Shown here piece by piece: positions 24,392 through 33,271 of a DNA stretch of 64,000 bases. The notes under the pieces were generated by a model that was not told the origin of the DNA, searched no databases, and saw only the letters and a program-made list of their open reading frames with translations. The stretch lies in the NCBI GenBank assembly GCA_964655775.1, contig CAZZNQ010000004.1, positions 1 to 64,000 on the forward strand. The letters are read 5' to 3'. The first letter of the stretch is position 1; each line of letters begins with the position of its first letter. Made by a program: the position numbers and the translations under genes. Source of the DNA: CAZZNQ01 sp964655775. Lineage in GTDB: Bacteria > Planctomycetota > Brocadiia > SM23-32.

Positions 24392-26317
24392 ATGACACTT
24401 CGGGCTTTCCTACTCGGGCTGGCGTCGGTCATCGCCATCAGCCTTCTGGATCCTTACACCTCCTACCACCAGGGGTACGGCTGGAACACGCAGGGCCATT
24501 TCCCGGTGGCTGCCGTGTTCTTGCTGGTAGTCGTGACGGTCGGGCTGAACGCGCTCCTGAAGGCGGTCAGGCGCGGACTGGCGCTTCGGCAGGCGGAGCT
24601 GATGCTCATATGGTGCATGCTCATCGTGGGTTTCGCTGTGCCGTCCAACCCCATGCGGCTTGGTCCGCCCATGCTGGCCGCTCCCGCCTACCTGGCCAGG
24701 CGTCCCGACATTCCCTGGCGAGACACGGCACTGGCCGCCGCGCCTGCGGACCTCGTGCTGACGAAGAACCCCCGCTCGCTGGCGGCGGAGCAGTTCTTCG
24801 AGGGATGGCGCGGCGAGGGGCGGGTACCGTGGGCCATGTGGCTGACTCCCCTGAGCCGGTGGGCCGTCTTCGTCGGGTTCTACTTCTTGGCCGTGTTCTT
24901 CATGTGCGCGGCGTTCCGACGGCAATGGGTGGACCGCGAACGCCTGCAGTTCCCGCTGGCCCGGATTCCGATGGAGTTCACGGAGGGCAGCGGCTCCGCC
25001 GGCCTGTTGCCGAACCTGTTCTCCAACAGGGCTTTCCAGATGGGGCTCCTCGCGGCGGCGGTTCTGCGTTTCGCCAAAGCTATGCCCCTGTTCTTTGGCG
25101 CCGATACCGGCTGGAGCGTCAGCGTGCCGTTCATGGACGTGCTGGCGGACACGCCGCTGCAGTACACCTACTTCCAGAACGTGGGCATCAGTTGGGCATC
25201 GCTCGGATTGGCCTACATCCTGCCGGCGGACGTCTCGCTGAGCATCTGGCTATTCTACCTGTTTGGGCGTTTCGAGCTCCAGACGGCGGCATGGCTCGGT
25301 TCAGATGTGCAGCAGGGGGGCACCTACAGCGCTCTGATGCGCTGGCAGCGACCGGGAGCGTACCTGGCTTTCACCGCGGGGACGCTGTTCATGGCCCGGC
25401 GCCACCTTGCCGACCTGGTGGCCGGTGCTTTGCGCCGTGGAGGAACGACCGACGACGCCGAGGAGCCGGTCTCTTACGGATTGGCGTTCTGGGGCTTCCT
25501 GATTTGCGCGGTCGGCGCCGTCGCGTGGTTTTTCTTCTGCGGCATGAAGCTCTGGGTGGCGTGCGTCTTCTTTGCGATCCTCATGTTGGTGGAACTGGTG
25601 CATGCGCGGCTGGTGGCCCAGAGCGGCATCTTCACCACGGCTCCACTCTCCGGCGTGCCCGTACTCATGCACTCTCTGGGGGCGGGGCGCGTTTTCGGGC
25701 GAACGGGCATCGTGGTCGCCCAGATGCAGTACGGCTTCCTGACCGGCGCGAACAACTCACTGCTCGGCCCGGCGGCCATTCATTCGTTCCGCATCAGCAG
25801 CGTCTTCGAGAAGGGCAGGAGATGGTTGCTGCCCGCTGTAGTGACATCGCTGGCGGCCGCGCTGGTTGCCTCCGGTTACATTGCCATATACCAGGGATAC
25901 CGGTTCGGCGCCTTGAACTTCGCCAACGTCTGGTCCATGACGGGCAATCCCCAGGGCGTGTTCGATACGGCTCATCGGATCATAGCGTTGCCGGAGCAGG
26001 TGGGCAGCGTGAGCTGGGTGCCGCTTCTGCTCGGGATCAGCACCATGAGCTTCGTCATGTTCATGCGGGCCCGGTTCTACTGGTGGCCCATTCACTCCGT
26101 GGGACTGCTGGCTTTCTCCAGCTACACGCTGGATAGGATATGGTTCTCGTTCATGCTCGGATGGCTCGTCAAGCAGGCGCTGCTCCGGCTGGGCACCGGC
26201 ACGCTGGTGCGAGGGGGCAGGTACTTCTTCATCGGTTTCATCATGACGCACTTCTTCCTGAGCGGCGTAGCCACCGTTCTAACGGCCTTGAGCGGCGGAA
26301 GCATCCCGACGTTCTAA
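24392..26317 (+). CDS. large polytopic membrane protein, DUF6785/DUF6784 type (copy A)
   Basis: A 641-residue integral membrane protein with roughly 13-14 hydrophobic helices. It begins MTLRAFLLGLASVIAISLLDPYT and has NTQGHFPVAAVFLL, AEQFFEGW and RMWF-type segments also present in the next protein. I believe these are the DUF6785 (N-terminal) and DUF6784 (C-terminal) domains, found mainly in planctomycete-like lineages, with an overall layout like OPT-type transporters. No substrate is known. GGAAG precedes the ATG. The paralog starts 29 bp downstream. Confidence 0.78.
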   Translation: MTLRAFLLGLASVIAISLLDPYTSYHQGYGWNTQGHFPVAAVFLLVVVTVGLNALLKAVRRGLALRQAELMLIWCMLIVGFAVPSNPMRLGPPMLAAPAYLARRPDIPWRDTALAAAPADLVLTKNPRSLAAEQFFEGWRGEGRVPWAMWLTPLSRWAVFVGFYFLAVFFMCAAFRRQWVDRERLQFPLARIPMEFTEGSGSAGLLPNLFSNRAFQMGLLAAAVLRFAKAMPLFFGADTGWSVSVPFMDVLADTPLQYTYFQNVGISWASLGLAYILPADVSLSIWLFYLFGRFELQTAAWLGSDVQQGGTYSALMRWQRPGAYLAFTAGTLFMARRHLADLVAGALRRGGTTDDAEEPVSYGLAFWGFLICAVGAVAWFFFCGMKLWVACVFFAILMLVELVHARLVAQSGIFTTAPLSGVPVLMHSLGAGRVFGRTGIVVAQMQYGFLTGANNSLLGPAAIHSFRISSVFEKGRRWLLPAVVTSLAAALVASGYIAIYQGYRFGALNFANVWSMTGNPQGVFDTAHRIIALPEQVGSVSWVPLLLGISTMSFVMFMRARFYWWPIHSVGLLAFSSYTLDRIWFSFMLGWLVKQALLRLGTGTLVRGGRYFFIGFIMTHFFLSGVATVLTALSGGSIPTF

Positions 26318-26346
26318 AAGTGCCGCAGACGCATTGAGAGGATTGC

Positions 26347-28284
26347 ATGACGTGGCGGGCATTCATACTGGGCCTGCTGGCCGCCATCGGCGTCGGCCTT
26401 CTGGACCCGTACACCTCGTTCAACAAGGGATACGGCTGGAACACGCAGGGCCATTTCCCGGTTGCCGCCGTGTTCCTGCTGGTGGTCTTCACGCTGGGCC
26501 TGAACCTGGCTATCAAGCTGGTGCGCAGGCGCTCGGCGCTTCGGCGGCCGGAGTTGATGCTCATCTGGTGCATGCTGATAGTCGCCTGCGTCACGCCGTC
26601 CAATCTCATGCGCTTCTGGTTCCCCACTCTGGCGGCGCCGCCGTATTTGGCCCGGCGCCCCGACATCCCCTGGAAGGATACCGCGCTGGAGCGTGCGCCG
26701 GAGTCGCTTCTTTTGACCAAGGACCTGCGGTCGCTCGCCGCGGAGCAGTTTTTCGAGGGACTGCACGACGACGTTCGCGTGCCGTGGTCCATGTGGCTTA
26801 CGCCCATCAGTCGTTGGGCGGTCGTGATGGCCTTCATCTACCTTGCGACGTTCTTCGCGTGTGCCATACTGCGTCGGCAGTGGGTGGACCGCGAACGCCT
26901 CCAGTTTCCCCTGGCCCGCATCCCGCTCCAGTACACGGAAGGGGTGGGCTCCGAGCGAGTTCTGCCGCCCGTCTTCGGCAACCGGGCTTTTCTGGTCGGG
27001 ATCGGAGCCGCCTTCCTGCTGAAGTCCCTGAGGGCCATGCCGGTGTTCTTCGGCGCGACCAGTCCCGGCAACCTGACCATACCGCTGATGGACATTTTTC
27101 AAGAGACGCCGCTGCAGTCGATGAGCTTCGTGAACTTCGGCATCATTTGGATGCCCATCGGCCTCGCCTACCTGGTGCCCTCGGACATCTCGCTCAGCAT
27201 CTGGCTCTTCTACCTCGTGGGGCGATTCGAGCTCCTGGTGGCTTCCTGGGCGGGCTCGCCCATCTACTACGGCGGCACCCACAGCGAGCTGATGCGCTGG
27301 CACCGGCCGGGTGCTTACGTTGTGTTCATTGTCGGCTCGCTTTTCATGGCCCGGCGCCATCTCGCGGACGTTGTCCGGAAGGCCGTGTCGCGGGCTCCGG
27401 ACGTGGACGACAGCGAGGAGCCTGTGGCCTTCCGCTTGGCCTTCTGGGGGCTGGTGGTGTGCTTCGCGGGAGCCGTCGTCTGGTTCGCCCACTACGGAAT
27501 GAAGGCGTGGGTGGCGGTGGTGTACCTGCTGATGGTGATGTTGATGCAGGTGGTTCACGCGCGACTGGTGGCTCAGAGCGGCGTCTACCGAACGTCCCCG
27601 CTCAGCTCCGGGCCCAACCTGTTGCACGCGATGGGCGGCGGATACTTGTTCGGCCACACAGGCGCCGTCGTCGCGAACATGCACTACACCATTATGGTCG
27701 GCGGCAACAACTCGATGCTCGGTCCGGCGGCAATCCACGCGTTCCGCATCAGCGAGGTGTTCAAGCGCCGCCGTCGGCTTCTGCTGCCCGCCTTGGTGGT
27801 CGCGCTTGCGGCGTCGATCGCCGGCTCGTCCTACACCTGTCTGCGTCAGGCTTATACCGACGGCGCCCTCAACTACACACATACCTGGGCGTCTATAGAC
27901 AATCCGCGAAGCTCGTTCGACATGGCGCACCAGCTGATGACGCGCCCCTTTGAGGTAGCGCAGGTGCGCGCAGTTCCATTCGCGCTGGGCGGGGTCATGA
28001 CGGCGTTCGTCATGTTCATGCGGGCACGGTTCTACTGGTGGCCGCTCCATCCGATCGGCCTGCTGGCATTCTCGTCGTTCGGGCTGGATCGCATGTGGTT
28101 CTCCTTCTTCCTGGGCTGGCTGATCAAAGTGGTGGTGATGAAGTTCGGCAGCGGGCGCATTCTGCGCAACGGACGGCAGTTCTTCATCGGCTTCATCATC
28201 ACGGAGTTGTTCCTGGACTGCAGTTGGAGTCTGGCCGCGGCGATAAGCGGCGGACGCATCCCCGGGGCGGGGGTATGGGTGTGA
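26347..28284 (+). CDS. large polytopic membrane protein, DUF6785/DUF6784 type (copy B)
   Basis: A 645-residue paralog of the preceding protein, alignable from end to end without large gaps and identical at well over half of positions in many stretches (for example GYGWNTQGHFPVAAVFLLVV in both). GAGAGG lies before the ATG. Differences concentrate in the loop after RRHLADxV and in the helix after FFGA, so the copies may have different substrates or form a heteromer. Codon use and GC content look similar in both, so duplication was probably within this lineage. Confidence 0.8.
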   Translation: MTWRAFILGLLAAIGVGLLDPYTSFNKGYGWNTQGHFPVAAVFLLVVFTLGLNLAIKLVRRRSALRRPELMLIWCMLIVACVTPSNLMRFWFPTLAAPPYLARRPDIPWKDTALERAPESLLLTKDLRSLAAEQFFEGLHDDVRVPWSMWLTPISRWAVVMAFIYLATFFACAILRRQWVDRERLQFPLARIPLQYTEGVGSERVLPPVFGNRAFLVGIGAAFLLKSLRAMPVFFGATSPGNLTIPLMDIFQETPLQSMSFVNFGIIWMPIGLAYLVPSDISLSIWLFYLVGRFELLVASWAGSPIYYGGTHSELMRWHRPGAYVVFIVGSLFMARRHLADVVRKAVSRAPDVDDSEEPVAFRLAFWGLVVCFAGAVVWFAHYGMKAWVAVVYLLMVMLMQVVHARLVAQSGVYRTSPLSSGPNLLHAMGGGYLFGHTGAVVANMHYTIMVGGNNSMLGPAAIHAFRISEVFKRRRRLLLPALVVALAASIAGSSYTCLRQAYTDGALNYTHTWASIDNPRSSFDMAHQLMTRPFEVAQVRAVPFALGGVMTAFVMFMRARFYWWPLHPIGLLAFSSFGLDRMWFSFFLGWLIKVVVMKFGSGRILRNGRQFFIGFIITELFLDCSWSLAAAISGGRIPGAGVWV

Positions 28285-28295
28285 CGGTTCGGCGG

Positions 28296-28323
28296 TTGCG
28301 CGCGCGGCTGTGAGTGTTAGAAT
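28296..28323 (+). promoter_or_regulatory. possible promoter for the TIM-barrel gene
   Basis: TTGCGC (28296-28301) and TAGAAT (28318-28323) with a 16-base spacer are about 48 bp upstream of the ATG at 28371. Confidence 0.45.
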
Positions 28324-28370
28324 CGCCGAAGCGCGCAGTATCGCCTATCCACGGTTTGGAGGCTGGGACA

Positions 28371-29528
28371 ATGGGCTTTGTCGGCACGAAGTACCAGACG
28401 CAGCGTCGGACGCCGGAAGAGATGATCGATCATCTCAATAGCTTCGAGCTGGACCTCAGGTTCTCGGCCGGGGTCTGGTTCTTCTTTCCCGGCGGCGGAC
28501 GGTTCCACGATGCATACATCGATCCGCCGAAGCCGGAAGAATGGCTTGACCGCGTCTTTGAGATCGCCGCCCCGCTCGCCGAGCACGGACTGTGCGGGCT
28601 GGAGGCCCATTACCCCAACGAGGTCAACGAAGAGAACATCGATCGGTACGTGGAGTTCGGCAAGGAAACCGGGATCCGGCTGATCACCATCGTGCCGAAC
28701 TTGTTCTACGACCGGCAGTTCGAGTTCGGCGCCCTCAGCAGTCCGATCGAGGAGCGAAGACAGGCGGCCATAGAGCGGACCAAGACCGTCCTTGAACTGA
28801 ACAAGCGCATCGACACCGACTTCTCCATCGTCTGGCCGGGCATCGACGGCTTCGAGCAGGCGTTCGGGCACGATCTGATCGCGGCCCGGGATCGTTTCTG
28901 CGAAGGGCTGGCGGAGGCGATGGACGCCGTGCCGGGCGTTCGCGTTGCCGAGGAGCCGAAGCCCTACGAGCCACGGTCCAACATCATCTACGGGACGACG
29001 CCCGAGGGCCTGCTCATGGCCCAGAAGACCGAGGGCCTGCTGAAGGCGCCCGAGAACCGGAAACTGCTGGACCAGGGCGAAGCGCTGGTCGGACTGAACC
29101 CCGAGGTGGGCCACGTGCTCATGGGATTCGAGGACCTCGCCTATGCCTTCGGCCTGGTCATGGAATACGGCCGGCTGTTCCACACGCACTGGAACTCCCA
29201 GCCCCTGGGCAACTACGACCAGGACCAGAACGTGGGCGTCATCTCTCCCGAGCAGACCGAAGCGGCCCTCTACGCGCTGAAGATGCAGGGCTACAACGGC
29301 TACTTCGGATTGGATCTGAACCCGGAGCGGATGCCCGTGGACCGGGCGCTCATCAACTGCATGGACGCCCTGAAGGCCATGAACGAACGCGTCAACCGCA
29401 TGGATCACGAGAAGGTGATCGCCTGCACGACGCGGCCGGACAAGAACCGCGGCCTGCTCGAGGCGCTGCTGACGCGCTGTCGCGCACCCGAAGGCGTCGA
29501 GCTTTCACCCATGCCCGAGATACGATAG
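28371..29528 (+). CDS. xylose isomerase-like TIM-barrel sugar isomerase
   Basis: A 385-residue protein of the xylose-isomerase/AP-endonuclease-2 superfamily. Recognisable metal-site and barrel segments are GLEAHYPNEVNEENI, IVWPGIDGFEQAF, EEPKPYEPRS, GLNPEVGHVLM and FHTHWNSQP. The pattern of Glu, Asp and His ligands is close to that of xylose and L-rhamnose isomerase families, so it should interconvert an aldose and a ketose using divalent metal. The exact sugar is not predictable. TTGGAGG ends eight bases before the ATG. It ends at a strong bidirectional hairpin. Confidence 0.82.
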   Translation: MGFVGTKYQTQRRTPEEMIDHLNSFELDLRFSAGVWFFFPGGGRFHDAYIDPPKPEEWLDRVFEIAAPLAEHGLCGLEAHYPNEVNEENIDRYVEFGKETGIRLITIVPNLFYDRQFEFGALSSPIEERRQAAIERTKTVLELNKRIDTDFSIVWPGIDGFEQAFGHDLIAARDRFCEGLAEAMDAVPGVRVAEEPKPYEPRSNIIYGTTPEGLLMAQKTEGLLKAPENRKLLDQGEALVGLNPEVGHVLMGFEDLAYAFGLVMEYGRLFHTHWNSQPLGNYDQDQNVGVISPEQTEAALYALKMQGYNGYFGLDLNPERMPVDRALINCMDALKAMNERVNRMDHEKVIACTTRPDKNRGLLEALLTRCRAPEGVELSPMPEIR

Positions 29529-29546
29529 GGCGCGCGTACATAAGAA

Positions 29547-29574
29547 CGGCCCCCTCCATCGATGGAGGGGGCCG
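29547..29574. terminator. bidirectional terminator, perfect palindrome
   Basis: A 28-base perfect palindrome (arms begin CGGCCCCCTCC) lies between the convergent sugar isomerase and hsp20 genes. It is followed by a second hairpin GCATCC/GGATGC (29577-29594) and a third, CGCCC/GGGCG, just beyond. It probably terminates transcription from both sides. Confidence 0.75.
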
Positions 29575-29611
29575 GAGCATCCGTGGGAGGATGCGCCCCT
29601 AAGGGCGTGTC

Positions 29612-30064
29612 CTACTTGACCTCGATGCTCTTGGACTTCGCAGCCTCGATCTTGGGCATGCTCAGGTTCAGGACGCCGCCTTTGTACGACGCTTCGACCT
29701 GCTCGGTGTCCACGTAATCCGGCAGCCGGATCGAGCGCTCGAACCTGCCGTAGCGCCGTTCGACCCGGTGATAGTTCTCCTTCTCCGTGGCTTTCTCCTC
29801 TTTCTTCTCGCCACTGATCGTGAGAACCCGGTTCTCGACGGTGACGTCCAGATCGTCTTTCTCCATGCCCGGCACCTCGGCCGTGATCGTGACGGAGCTA
29901 TCGTCCTCCTTCACGTCGATCGCCGGAGAGAAACGTCCTTCGTTCCACGGCTCGGGCAGCCCCACGTCTTCGAGCCCCTGCATAAGGTCCTCGAAAACGC
30001 GGCCGAATGGCCAGCCGTAACGTCGTCCAACAGCGTTCGGTCTGCGTCTCATCAGGTCAGCCAT
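29612..30064 (-). CDS. small heat-shock protein (Hsp20/alpha-crystallin)
   Basis: A 150-residue chaperone that holds unfolding proteins. The alpha-crystallin domain spans about residues 45-140: AIDVKEDDSSVTITAEVPGMEKDDLDVTVENRVLTISGEKK, a dimer-loop region YHRVERRYGRFERSIRLP, and GVLNLSMPK near the end. The C-terminal IxI motif is not clear. GGAGGAGAACA precedes the ATG. Transcription appears to start at a consensus sigma-54 promoter, which is unusual for this family. Confidence 0.93.
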   Translation of the reverse strand: MADLMRRRPNAVGRRYGWPFGRVFEDLMQGLEDVGLPEPWNEGRFSPAIDVKEDDSSVTITAEVPGMEKDDLDVTVENRVLTISGEKKEEKATEKENYHRVERRYGRFERSIRLPDYVDTEQVEASYKGGVLNLSMPKIEAAKSKSIEVK

Positions 30065-30123
30065 TGTTCTCCTCCTTTCGCGAGTTCAAGGATCGTTGGT
30101 TGCCTGATCTGTCGTAGTATGAA

Positions 30124-30138
30124 GCAATGTGCGTGCCA
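30124..30138 (-). promoter_or_regulatory. consensus sigma-54 promoter of hsp20
   Basis: The minus strand reads TGGCACGCACATTGC followed by T, a perfect match to the TGGCACG-N4-TTGCT consensus. The predicted start is near 30112, leaving a leader of about 48 bases. An inverted repeat GTAAA-AAG-TTTAC lies at 30156-30168, about 20 bases upstream of the -24 box. The rest of the 303-base interval 30065-30367 holds this promoter and the sigma-70 promoter of the next gene. Confidence 0.88.
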
Positions 30139-30277
30139 ATGGCCTTGTGTATGTCGTAAAAAGTTTACTGCAATACGGTTATGGCGTGTCGGAAATGAAC
30201 GGTCCCTCGTCTCCGGCGCAGTCTTTCTGCCAAACTGGCAGTGCGGCGACTGCGGCTGCCGCATCGGCAGATCGGTG

Positions 30278-30306
30278 TTGACGGGCCGGGTCGGCTGCCA
30301 TAGAAT
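30278..30306 (+). promoter_or_regulatory. promoter of the NSS transporter gene
   Basis: TTGACG (30278-30283) and TAGAAT (30301-30306) with a 17-base spacer, about 60 bp upstream of the ATG at 30368. Confidence 0.55.
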
Positions 30307-30367
30307 ACCGCGCTAAGCGGCCTCCCAGGCCGCACCAATTCCGCACTCAACGGAGGAGACGGCGCCT

Positions 30368-32542
30368 ATGGCGACTGAGCAGCGGGACAGGTGGAGCAGC
30401 CGCACCGCATTCATCATGGCCGCCGTCGGCAGCGCGGTCGGTCTGGGCAACCTCTGGCGTTTCCCCGCTGTGGCGTTCGCCAACGGCGGAGGCGCTTTTT
30501 TCGTGCCGTATTTCGTCGCCCTCCTGACAGCCGGCGTCCCGCTGATGATCGTGGAGTATGCCATTGGCCAGAAGTACCAGGGCGGCGCACCTCAGGCCAT
30601 GGCGGCCGTCACGCGCAAGTTCCGGTGGGTGGGCTGGTTCGCCCTGATGGTCGGCTGCACCATCACCATGTACTACTGCGTGGTTATGGCCTACGCATGG
30701 CATTTCTCCGTCGGCTCGCTCTCGACCGCCTGGCGCGACCCGGTGCCGTATACCGAAGTCGATGAGCAAGGCGGCGTGCCCGTCCTCAAGGAGGTGGCTG
30801 CCGAGGACATTCAGCTCTACGTTCCGATGGCTGAGATCGAGGAAGCGGAGGGGGAACCGACCGAGCGGCTTGATGCGCGTGCCGAAGGACTGCGGGACTG
30901 GCTGGGGAAGGTGAACGGCGGACTGCCCGTTCTGACTGCCGAGCAACTGGATCGCGAAGAGGCCCAGAACCCGGACAAGGCATACGTCAGCATCGTGGCG
31001 AATGTCGGCCACTACCTGATGGAAGAGGTGCTGGGCGGCTATCACGAGGGCTACTGGCGGAAGGCCCGGGAGTACAACGTTCGCCTGCAGCGCGAGGCCC
31101 GGGAAGCCAGGCGCTCGGGCCTGGACCCTCCGGCGGGCGAACCGATCCCCTATGCCTCGGACATGTTCGCCCTCAGCCCCAATCTGGTCATCGGCGCGCT
31201 GCTGACGTGGGTGCTCATCTTCTTCATCATCTTCCGCGGCGTGCGAAACGTGGGCAAGGTGGTCATGCTTACCGTGCCCCTGCCGGTGTTGCTCCTGGTG
31301 ATCCTGCTCGTGCGCGGCATGACTCTGCCCGGTGCGTCGGAGGGGCTTCTGTATTACCTGAAGCCCGACTGGTCCAAGCTGCAGGACGCCCGGGTGTGGA
31401 TCGCCGCCTACGGGCAGATATTCTTCAGCCTCAGCCTCGGTTTCGGAATCCTGATCGCGTACGCCAGCTACATGCCCCCCGAGAGCGACGTCACCAACAG
31501 CGCGTTCATCACCAGCTTCGGCAACTGCGCAACCAGCTTCATCGCGGGGCTGGCCGTCTTTAGCGTGCTCGGATACCTGGCGTACATCAGTAACATCGGT
31601 GTGGGCGAGCTGCCCGCTTCGGGTCTGGGCATGGCGGGCCCGCTGCTGGTGTTCATCACGTATCCTGTGGCGCTCTCGCAGATGCCGGTGGCGGCGGCGG
31701 GGGTGGTGCTGGTGAGCCTGGCCTTCTTCCTGTGCCTGATCAGCCTGGGCATCGACAGCGCGTTCAGTCTGGTGGAGGGCATTGTCACGGGTTTCCACGA
31801 CCGGTTCCGGCGCATCCCCAGGGCGGCGATGAGCGGCATCATCTGCGCCATCGGCCTGGCGGGGAGCCTTTTGTTCTGCACGCGCAGCGGACTGATGTGG
31901 CTGGACATCGTGGATAACTGGATGAGCAACTACGGTCTGCCGTTCGTAGGGCTCATGGAGTGCATCGCGGTCGGCTACTTCTTCCACATCGAGGAACTGC
32001 GCGACTACGTCAACACCCACAGCGAGATCAAGGTGCACAACTGGTTCGACGTCTGCATCAAGGTCATTACGCCCGGGATCCTGATCTACCTGCTGGCCGA
32101 CCAGTTGATGAAGAACCTCGCGGCGCCCTACGGCGGGTACGACGAGGTCCTGACCCATTCCGTGACGCTGGCGGGGTGGGGATGGTTCCTGCTGATACTG
32201 CTTCTGGCGCTGCTGTTTTCCCGCCACTACCTCATCATCGTCGGCATGGGGTGCGCTGCGGCGGGCACAGTGGGTCTGTTCGCCTACCTGAAGGCCACGC
32301 TGGACCCGGCGAAGTTCGACACCGGGGACCTGATCGCGTCGTCGGTGGCGGGGGCTGCGGCGGCCACACTCCTGTTCGGCACGCTGATCGGTTGCATCTA
32401 CGTCGCCATGCGCACGCGGCACATGGCCGGCCTCAGCATGGAGGCTCAGTCCTCGTCCGAAGGAGTATCCGAAGAACCGCCGGCGGACGCCTCCGCTGAC
32501 GAGTCGTCCTCATCCGATGGGGCCTCCTCCGGCGGCGTCTGA
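30368..32542 (+). CDS. sodium-dependent transporter (NSS/SNF family)
   Basis: A 724-residue sodium symporter of the neurotransmitter-type family (LeuT fold), probably for amino acids. The start RWSSRTAFIMAAVGSAVGLGNLWRFPAVAFANGGGAF is diagnostic: it holds the sodium and substrate sites of helix 1. It is longer than the usual 450-500 residues because of a charged insert of about 150 residues (118-268) between helices 3 and 4, and a Ser/Glu-rich disordered C-terminus. The last 97 bp overlap the DUF192 gene on the other strand. GGAGGAG lies upstream of the ATG. Confidence 0.93.
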   Translation: MATEQRDRWSSRTAFIMAAVGSAVGLGNLWRFPAVAFANGGGAFFVPYFVALLTAGVPLMIVEYAIGQKYQGGAPQAMAAVTRKFRWVGWFALMVGCTITMYYCVVMAYAWHFSVGSLSTAWRDPVPYTEVDEQGGVPVLKEVAAEDIQLYVPMAEIEEAEGEPTERLDARAEGLRDWLGKVNGGLPVLTAEQLDREEAQNPDKAYVSIVANVGHYLMEEVLGGYHEGYWRKAREYNVRLQREAREARRSGLDPPAGEPIPYASDMFALSPNLVIGALLTWVLIFFIIFRGVRNVGKVVMLTVPLPVLLLVILLVRGMTLPGASEGLLYYLKPDWSKLQDARVWIAAYGQIFFSLSLGFGILIAYASYMPPESDVTNSAFITSFGNCATSFIAGLAVFSVLGYLAYISNIGVGELPASGLGMAGPLLVFITYPVALSQMPVAAAGVVLVSLAFFLCLISLGIDSAFSLVEGIVTGFHDRFRRIPRAAMSGIICAIGLAGSLLFCTRSGLMWLDIVDNWMSNYGLPFVGLMECIAVGYFFHIEELRDYVNTHSEIKVHNWFDVCIKVITPGILIYLLADQLMKNLAAPYGGYDEVLTHSVTLAGWGWFLLILLLALLFSRHYLIIVGMGCAAAGTVGLFAYLKATLDPAKFDTGDLIASSVAGAAAATLLFGTLIGCIYVAMRTRHMAGLSMEAQSSSEGVSEEPPADASADESSSSDGASSGGV

Positions 32543-33108
32543 TCCGGCGCCGATCGCAGGGACGGTTGCTGCCTCTCAGATGATGGGACCGGGGCCAGGT
32601 CGGCCGGCAGCACGAACTTCTCACCGGGGCCCGCATCCCGGTCCTCGAGCCATCCCTGGCGTACCTCCAGGACGAAGCGCACCGGCTCCGGCGGCTCTAT
32701 GACTGCCGTACCGCCTGCGCTCATATCTTTGGCTGCGACGATGGTGCCGTCGGCCTCCAGGTATATCAGCGACGTGCCGAACTTGTTGCCGGCGCCGGAG
32801 AACTTCGGCGTTGTGGGCGAGTCATAGACGTAGAGCATGCCGGATCCCGGTTCCAGGTTGCGCCTGCCCGCGAGCCCCTGCGATCTCTCAACCTGCGATT
32901 CGGCGATCTCGGCCTTGATCGTGTACGTCTCGGAGGCCGTGCCGGGCGGCAACGCCATGTCCAGCTTCAGGTTCTCAATGCGTGCCCCCGGCGGCCTGGT
33001 GGTTCCGCCGCCGCCTGGCGAGCACTGTCCGCCCTGGAACAGCATGGACACCAGCAGGAACACGGCAATGAAGATCAGAATGTGTTTGGTCCAGTTCAAT
33101 GTCGGCAT
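32446..33108 (-). CDS. membrane-anchored DUF192 protein
   Basis: A 220-residue protein: one N-terminal membrane helix (about 8-26), a short Gly-rich linker, a DUF192 domain (about 55-165) and a disordered acidic tail. DUF192 features are ERSQGLAGRRNLEPGSGMLYVYDSP and the later FVLEVRQGWLEDR with GEKFVLP. The domain faces the periplasm, and its function is not established. The 3' end overlaps the 3' end of the NSS transporter gene by 97 bp, so both proteins' disordered tails come from the same DNA. Confidence 0.8.
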   Translation of the reverse strand: MPTLNWTKHILIFIAVFLLVSMLFQGGQCSPGGGGTTRPPGARIENLKLDMALPPGTASETYTIKAEIAESQVERSQGLAGRRNLEPGSGMLYVYDSPTTPKFSGAGNKFGTSLIYLEADGTIVAAKDMSAGGTAVIEPPEPVRFVLEVRQGWLEDRDAGPGEKFVLPADLAPVPSSERQQPSLRSAPDQTPPEEAPSDEDDSSAEASAGGSSDTPSDED

Positions 33109-33141
33109 CCTCGCGTAGAAAGGGCAATGACCACTGCGTCG

Positions 33142-33170
33142 GTTATAGCACGGCTGGGGGACGGGTGCAA
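33142..33170 (-). promoter_or_regulatory. promoter of the DUF192 gene
   Basis: On the minus strand TTGCAC (33165-33170) and TATAAC (33142-33147) with a 17-base spacer, 34 bp upstream of the ATG. Confidence 0.55.
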
Positions 33171-33189
33171 TCAGCCAGCCGTGTGTTCT

Positions 33190-33217
33190 TTGCCCCCGAG
33201 CGGGGCCGTGCTACAAT
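33190..33217 (+). promoter_or_regulatory. promoter of pgi
   Basis: TTGCCC (33190-33195) and TACAAT (33212-33217) with a 16-base spacer, about 55 bp upstream of the pgi ATG. Confidence 0.5.
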
Positions 33218-33271
33218 GCGGGGCGACGGGGGCACGATGGTTCCATTCGCTGGACACTGTGGAGCAGACCG

